Of a DNA stretch of 17,182 bases, positions 13,027-17,182 are shown one piece after another. Origin of the DNA: Promethearchaeota archaeon. GTDB taxonomy: Archaea; Asgardarchaeota; Lokiarchaeia; Sigynarchaeales; SOKP01. The DNA lies in contig JAEOTL010000162.1 of assembly GCA_016839845.1 (NCBI GenBank), positions 1 to 17,182 of the forward strand, in the 5' to 3' direction. The position numbers and the translations under genes were made by a program. Under the pieces are notes generated by a model that saw only the letters and a program-made list of their open reading frames with translations, was not told the DNA's origin and made no database searches. How positions within the stretch are numbered: position 1 is the first letter of the stretch; every line of letters begins with the position of its first letter.

Positions 13027-15082
13027 TTTTACCTGTCATTGAGTTTTTTATAAAATTGGATCCAACTATCATCCTTCCTACTCCTATTATCTTTTTCTTC
13101 TCTTTGTCAACAACTACGACACCATCTCTGGGTATTAGATGGGAATTATATTCTAATATTCCTGTTCTAAATAAATTACTTCCTTGTATCTTCTGTCCAT
13201 CAAAAATAATTATGTTTGAATCCAGTGAATATGGATATTTAAACAATCGGGCAGCTCCTTTAATCGTTAAATCAACTTGACCCGATACTGGTTTAAAAAC
13301 ACCGAGTTTATCTCCTGTTTTTAGGTCTATTAAATCAATTTGCGAATTAGGTTTAGGTTTTATTGGTTTTAAATTATCTGTTATAACCTTTATTCCTGAA
13401 TCACTGCCAAATTGATAATCTAAATTTTTTATAAATTTTCGAATCCAGGTCTTAAAGAGGAAGTCACCGGCGGGTAGATAATTTACAGGTTTAAAATCAT
13501 TTACATGTTCCTTAACTAATTCTTCAAGTGAATTGAGAGACTCTTTAGTTGTAGTCTTCTTAACTGTGTTTGTGTAATAAAATCTATGAGGTAATTTCGA
13601 ATTGGCTATCTTTGCGATATTACTATATTCTCCTTCAAGATGACATATTATTGGGATATTTTCATTAAATTTTTCAAGGACTTTTATAAGCATCTCCGAG
13701 GTTATTGAAATCTCTGTCTCATCCCAATCACCTGTTACCGAGATATCATAGGAACTTGCTGGATATATATCTTCCAATTGTCGAGGGATAACCCCAAGAG
13801 GAGAAGTTAGAATGAGTTCTTGAAAACTGGGGAATTCGTGAAATTTCCTCAATTTTCTGTGAAATGATTTGTGTGACTTAGATAAAGAGTAAGGTTTTTT
13901 AGCAGAACAGGGGAGTAAAATAATTAAAGTTGTCCATGGCTCTGGTTCAAAGCTATTTATCACTCTTTCCCTGAATTCTCCAAAATCGGGTCTGTTATAT
14001 GAGGATTGCCCAAAGGAATTTATTTTCTTATTCTTTTGAGCAAGGGGTGTCTCAGATTTTATATCTTCAAAATATTCTTGATCTAAAGTTCTCAAAATAG
14101 AGATAAGAGAAATATCATCAAAAGTAGATTTTTCTACGAAAGCTCGAAAATCCTCAAAACTCAAATATTGTTTAATTTTCATCATATAGTTTCTGGCATT
14201 TATCAGATTATGTAAGCAGAGTAGATCTATCTTTTCTGATGAATACTTTACCCCAGATAAGTTTTTCAAATTACTTTTACATGCAACACAAGAACAAGGA
14301 ATATATTTCATCTTATATATTGGGAGTAGGTGCTCAATTGTGTCATAAAAGTTTTCTGCTGAAAGATATAATAAAAACGAGGAATCAATTAAGTCTACTC
14401 CTAAATAGACCAGCATCGGGTAATGTTTAGGTAGTATTCTGCCAGAAACCATAATAACTATATTGTTATCAAACTCTCGTTTTATTTTTATGATAACTTT
14501 TAGGATATTTCTGAAATTGCTAGTATTATCAAACAGATCCACTAAATTTAGAAGTTTTATATTTTCATGCTCCTTTATAATTTTAACATAGAGATCGATT
14601 AGTTCTAGATAATCAAATAGTTTTACAGATAATCCAAAATTCAAATTCTCATGCTTTTTTAATATCCTAACTGAATTTGAGAGATAATTCGAAATTTCTC
14701 TTTTTGTAAAGTCTCTTCCAATAGTGGTGGTAGGGATGTTAAATGGAATTATTGATAAAAGATTTTCTTCTGTGAAGATATCTATATTTCTCTCTAAGAT
14801 GTCTTGGTATTTCTCTTGAGTTCCTGGGTATGCAAAAATAAACCCCGTATTTATGAATTTTTCTCGCAGAAATCCAAGTTTTAAGAAAAATTCTTTTGAT
14901 ATAATGAATAAATCATGGTTTTCAAACTCCCGTATAAAACTAAACTGCTTCATTAGCACGTTCTTTATTGGAATAAGAATATTGGGAGTTTTTATATAAA
15001 GCTTTTTTTCTTTTGATAAATTTATCCGTCCTATTCTTGAAAATCCAATCCTCTTGGATAACAATTCAAAAAAGTAATTCAT
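13001..15082 (-). CDS. arcS: Archaeosine synthase ArcS (TgtA2)
   Basis: ArcS adds lysine to the nitrile of preQ0 at tRNA position 15. The N-terminal part (about 1-330) is a degenerate tRNA-guanine transglycosylase barrel with a zinc site C263-x-C265-x2-C268 and H291. The middle domain carries the ArcS signature PCSAKKPYSLSKSH (391-404), then HLEGEY and TGDWDE, and an RNA-binding PUA domain fills about 605-693 (DGVVVVDKEKKKIIGVGRM). The 693-residue length suits a full ArcS. The base-exchange enzyme TgtA, which inserts preQ0, is not in the window. The ATG is clear; no ribosome binding site precedes it, suggesting a short-leader transcript. RaSEA overlaps its 3' end. Confidence 0.92.
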   Translation of the reverse strand: MNYFFELLSKRIGFSRIGRINLSKEKKLYIKTPNILIPIKNVLMKQFSFIREFENHDLFIISKEFFLKLGFLREKFINTGFIFAYPGTQEKYQDILERNIDIFTEENLLSIIPFNIPTTTIGRDFTKREISNYLSNSVRILKKHENLNFGLSVKLFDYLELIDLYVKIIKEHENIKLLNLVDLFDNTSNFRNILKVIIKIKREFDNNIVIMVSGRILPKHYPMLVYLGVDLIDSSFLLYLSAENFYDTIEHLLPIYKMKYIPCSCVACKSNLKNLSGVKYSSEKIDLLCLHNLINARNYMMKIKQYLSFEDFRAFVEKSTFDDISLISILRTLDQEYFEDIKSETPLAQKNKKINSFGQSSYNRPDFGEFRERVINSFEPEPWTTLIILLPCSAKKPYSLSKSHKSFHRKLRKFHEFPSFQELILTSPLGVIPRQLEDIYPASSYDISVTGDWDETEISITSEMLIKVLEKFNENIPIICHLEGEYSNIAKIANSKLPHRFYYTNTVKKTTTKESLNSLEELVKEHVNDFKPVNYLPAGDFLFKTWIRKFIKNLDYQFGSDSGIKVITDNLKPIKPKPNSQIDLIDLKTGDKLGVFKPVSGQVDLTIKGAARLFKYPYSLDSNIIIFDGQKIQGSNLFRTGILEYNSHLIPRDGVVVVDKEKKKIIGVGRMIVGSNFIKNSMTGKIVEIYEKL

Positions 15083-15201
15083 ACTTAATATGGAGAGAGA
15101 TTTTATTCCCGATTTAATTTTTCCAATTTAAGTAATGGAATATACCAGAATTATTAAGAATTTACTCAAGGGAAATTTCATTTGATTCAGAAATATATCC
15201 T

Positions 15202-16413
15202 TTAAAAGATAACAAAATTAGTATAGGATTTTAGCTCATCCAATACAAAGTTAGTAAAGGTGTCTTCGATTTCTTCCATTAAATAGAGTTTTCTTATAAA
15301 ACTACTGTAATCTTCAACCTTTTTAACCCTTACGATTGCTAATAAACCAAATTGTTCTCCTATTCTAAACAAATCAGTAATATTTTTGTTTAATTCTAAG
15401 CGACTAGCTAGATCAATATATTTTGAGAGATCCTTCGGTTTAATGCGAAGGAGATATTTACCTTTAAATCCGATATCTACTGGTGAAAAGTTTACAGTGT
15501 AGTTTAATATGGTACCTTGTTGTTCAAGCTTTTTGATTCTATTATGAATTGTAGATTGTGAGATCTCTAAATTAAGTTGAGTATTAAATATATTTTTCAT
15601 TTCGTAAGTTGATATGGGTTTTAACCCCTGACCATCTCGTAAAATACTTAATATTTCGTAATCGATCTTGTCTAAATCTGGATTTTGGTTATGAGCAATT
15701 TCATTAAACTTAATTCCCAATTTCCGAAGATAATTTTCAATTCTGGCTTCCATTTCGTCAATTGTTACGTCCCTATTTAACCCATCGATGACTATTTTAC
15801 CGTTTTCAAAAATTATTATGGTAACATTGAGATCTTTAATAGAAGAAACTAAACCAGGGAATTTCTCGGGATTATATTTGATATCTGAATTAGTTCGAGC
15901 AATTCTTTTCAGATCAAATTTTTTAGCAGCATCAAAAGAAATTTTTAAATTCCTTAGGCTAATCCCGTTAGTCTTAAACACACGAATGGTTTCGATTATT
16001 TGATATTTTTTAAAATATGATTTTGCCATAGTCTCATCAATAAGGTTTAAGGTTTGATAATATTCTTCCTGTGAATTGAAGATGAATAAAGCAAATAGAG
16101 AGTACTCACCAACGATTCCATCGAGCATCACCATTTGTGGAATGGTAAGTAATTCTTCTACAATGTTGGGTTCTTTTGGGTTAGTTTTTATTTCAATCAT
16201 TACATATTTTAGGTTATTTGGGCGAATGTAGGGATTTATATTAATCGTAAAATTGCTAATTATACTTTGTTCTCTAAGAGTATCGACCTTTTTTTGATAG
16301 GTTTGTCTTGAAAGCCCCATCGCGTTTGAAATTTTCGAAACATTAAGTTTAGTATTCCCACTTAAGTTTTTAACAAATTGTTGGACTTCCTTTTGATCTT
16401 TAAAGTCACTCAT
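15202..16413 (-). CDS. Double Lrp-type regulator with an internal TBP-like half repeat
   Basis: 403 residues with five recognisable parts. Residues 10-60 are an Lrp/AsnC winged helix with GLSRQTYQKKVDTLREQSII (33-52). Residues 65-145 look like a RAM/ligand-sensing ferredoxin fold. Residues about 157-237 match one repeat of TATA-binding protein: YNPEKFPGLV (180-189), then IIIFENGKIVIDG (199-211) and a closing helix to KLGIKF (231-236). F185 and F202 fall on the two DNA-intercalating phenylalanines of a TBP repeat, with the same 17-residue spacing. Residues 247-310 are a second Lrp winged helix (SQSTIHNRIKKLEQQGTILN) and 315-400 a second RAM-like domain. It is expected to be a DNA-binding regulator. 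Divergent from sahH across 138 bases that hold two matching palindromes. Confidence 0.88.
   Translation of the reverse strand: MSDFKDQKEVQQFVKNLSGNTKLNVSKISNAMGLSRQTYQKKVDTLREQSIISNFTININPYIRPNNLKYVMIEIKTNPKEPNIVEELLTIPQMVMLDGIVGEYSLFALFIFNSQEEYYQTLNLIDETMAKSYFKKYQIIETIRVFKTNGISLRNLKISFDAAKKFDLKRIARTNSDIKYNPEKFPGLVSSIKDLNVTIIIFENGKIVIDGLNRDVTIDEMEARIENYLRKLGIKFNEIAHNQNPDLDKIDYEILSILRDGQGLKPISTYEMKNIFNTQLNLEISQSTIHNRIKKLEQQGTILNYTVNFSPVDIGFKGKYLLRIKPKDLSKYIDLASRLELNKNITDLFRIGEQFGLLAIVRVKKVEDYSSFIRKLYLMEEIEDTFTNFVLDELKSYTNFVIF
15703..15945 (-). other. TBP-like single-repeat domain inside the Lrp-type regulator
   Basis: Codons 157-237 of the 15202-16413 gene. The segment follows TBP strand by strand: helix DLKRIAR (167-173), YNPEKFPGL, a strand with VTIIIF, the turn ENGKI, VIDG, then the long helix IDEMEARIENYLRKLGI (218-234). 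A true TBP has two such repeats in one chain; here there is one, so a saddle would need a dimer. Confidence 0.8.
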
Positions 16414-16444
16414 AATATTACATTTTTTTATTTTTAATCTTCCT

Positions 16445-16480
16445 ATATAATTATATGTTAAAAATTATTTATAATTATAT
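16445..16480. promoter_or_regulatory. Two AT palindromes spaced 24 bases apart, possible operator pair
   Basis: ATATAATTATAT (16445-16456) is a perfect palindrome. TATAATTATA (16470-16479) is another, and the ten bases ATAATTATAT recur exactly at 16447-16456 and 16471-16480. The centres are 24 bases apart, about two DNA turns and a bit. They lie 32-67 bases before the ATG of the Lrp-TBP-Lrp gene and upstream of sahH. They may be its own binding sites or include its TATA box. Confidence 0.4.
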
Positions 16481-16538
16481 TCATTTGACCAAAAAAACCT
16501 TTATTAATTAATTAAACTTATTTAGGATAAAAATGTAT

Positions 16539-16545
16539 AAGTGAT
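16539..16545 (+). promoter_or_regulatory. Ribosome binding site of sahH
   Basis: AAGTGAT differs by one base from AGGTGAT and lies 6 bases before the ATG at 16552, the same spacing as for the 10257 gene. Confidence 0.5.
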
Positions 16546-16551
16546 TTATTT

Positions 16552-17182
16552 ATGGTTAATTATAAAGTTGCTGATGAAGGTCTAGCCAATAAGGGAAAGG
16601 AAGCACTGTATATTGCAGAAAATAAGATGCCTGTAACCTCTAAAGTTATTCGAGATAGATTTGCCCAAGAAAAACCTTTGGAAGGTATTACTGTTGCTGG
16701 GTGTTTGCACATTACCAAAGAAACTGGGAATCTTGCTCGTACATTAAAATCAGGCGGTGCCGAGGTTTATCTCTGTGGTAGCAACCCATTATCAACTCAA
16801 GATGACGTTGCAGCTGCATTAGTAAAAGAAGGGATTAATGTCTTTGCATGGCATGGCAATACCGATGAAGAGTTTTATTGGTGTATACGTGAATGCTTAA
16901 AGGCGAAACCAAACATTTTGATTGATGACGGTGCTGATATGATTGTAACCGCGCATAAAGAATTTCCCGAATTGATTACAGATGGAACCCTTATAGCCTG
17001 TCAAGAAGAGACTACTACGGGGGTTAAGAGATTTAAAGCTATGGAAAAGCAGGGGGCATTAAAAGTTCCCTTGTTTCCGGTTAACGATGCCAGATGTAAA
17101 AATCAGTTTGATAATGAGTTAGGAACTGGACAAGGGATAGTAGCAGCGATTTATGGGATGCATGTATTATTTGCCGGTAAAA
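16552..17182 (+). CDS. ahcY: S-adenosylhomocysteine hydrolase, 3' end outside window
   Basis: Reversibly splits S-adenosylhomocysteine into adenosine and homocysteine with a bound NAD, removing the product inhibitor of methyltransferases such as TrmY. The visible 210 residues cover the substrate domain: GCLHITKETGNL (about 46-57), SNPLSTQDDVAAAL (78-91), the DDGADM segment, EETTTGVKRF, and NDARCKNQFDN, whose Lys and Asp-Asn align with the catalytic K186 and D190-N191 of the human enzyme. The NAD-binding domain should follow to the right; the last bases begin its first helix (GIVAAIYGMH). The ATG at 16552 is backed by a ribosome binding site. It diverges from the Lrp-TBP-Lrp gene, so joint control is possible. 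Confidence 0.95.
   Translation, partial: MVNYKVADEGLANKGKEALYIAENKMPVTSKVIRDRFAQEKPLEGITVAGCLHITKETGNLARTLKSGGAEVYLCGSNPLSTQDDVAAALVKEGINVFAWHGNTDEEFYWCIRECLKAKPNILIDDGADMIVTAHKEFPELITDGTLIACQEETTTGVKRFKAMEKQGALKVPLFPVNDARCKNQFDNELGTGQGIVAAIYGMHVLFAGK

Noticed and set aside
13056..14430. Plus-strand open frames at 13056-13280 and 14239-14430
   Set aside because: Both are antisense to conserved arcS domains (PUA and zinc site) and show no protein-like features of their own.
15788..16003. Plus-strand open frame of 71 codons
   Set aside because: Antisense to the TBP-like part of the Lrp-type regulator.
1..17182. tRNA, rRNA, CRISPR array, insertion sequence or transposase
   Set aside because: No cloverleaf with a T-loop motif, no regularly spaced repeats and no transposase-like protein were seen on either strand.

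Overview
The window most likely comes from an AT-rich archaeal chromosome, probably of an Asgard-type (Lokiarchaeota-like) lineage. Support: a TFB gene directly downstream of a Gar1 gene, the archaeosine enzymes ArcS and RaSEA, a TrmY-type tRNA methyltransferase, a CDP-alcohol phosphatidyltransferase of the archaetidylinositol-phosphate synthase type, an eS26 ribosomal protein (a TACK/Asgard/eukaryote protein, absent from Euryarchaeota), Roadblock/LC7 proteins, Lrp-type regulators, TATA boxes and GGTGAT-type ribosome binding sites. The assignment is inferred from gene content; there is no rRNA gene to confirm it.

Layout. 1-1063: the 3' part of an unrecognised helical protein gene (+). 1068-1583: MobB (-), tail-to-tail with it. 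1710-3701: a large PIN-domain protein with a TPR-like middle (+). 3735-4007: eS26 (-), with no ATG/GTG/TTG start. 4142-4861: CDP-alcohol phosphatidyltransferase (-). 4932-5510: TrmY (-). 5626-6619: cbiN and cbiM (-), divergent from 6771-8311: cbiQ and cbiO (+); together a complete cobalt/nickel ECF importer split into two transcripts. 8385-8891: small longin-like candidate (+). 8892-9254: no intact gene; a less AT-rich stretch that may be a gene remnant or an RNA. 9255-9725 and 9922-10257: two Roadblock-type proteins (-). 10431-11698: gar1-tfb (-). 11923-15082: arcS-RaSEA (-), overlapping. 15202-16413: a double-Lrp regulator with a TBP-like half repeat in its middle (-). 16552-17182: S-adenosylhomocysteine hydrolase (+), cut by the window end.

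The genes fall into tRNA/rRNA maturation (ArcS, RaSEA, TrmY, Gar1), basal transcription and regulation (TFB, Lrp-TBP-Lrp), translation (eS26), metal and cofactor supply (CbiMNQO, MobB), ether-lipid headgroup synthesis, methyl-cycle upkeep (SahH) and small-GTPase-type regulation (Roadblock proteins).

The most notable item is the 15202-16413 gene. Its order is Lrp HTH, RAM-like domain, one TBP repeat with both DNA-kinking phenylalanines at the canonical 17-residue spacing, then a second Lrp HTH and RAM-like domain. The second theme is start codons: several real genes begin with TTG, and four (eS26, cbiO, tfb, the longin-like gene) either lack ATG/GTG/TTG or have their GTG buried inside the Shine-Dalgarno sequence, with an in-frame ATT at the right distance downstream.
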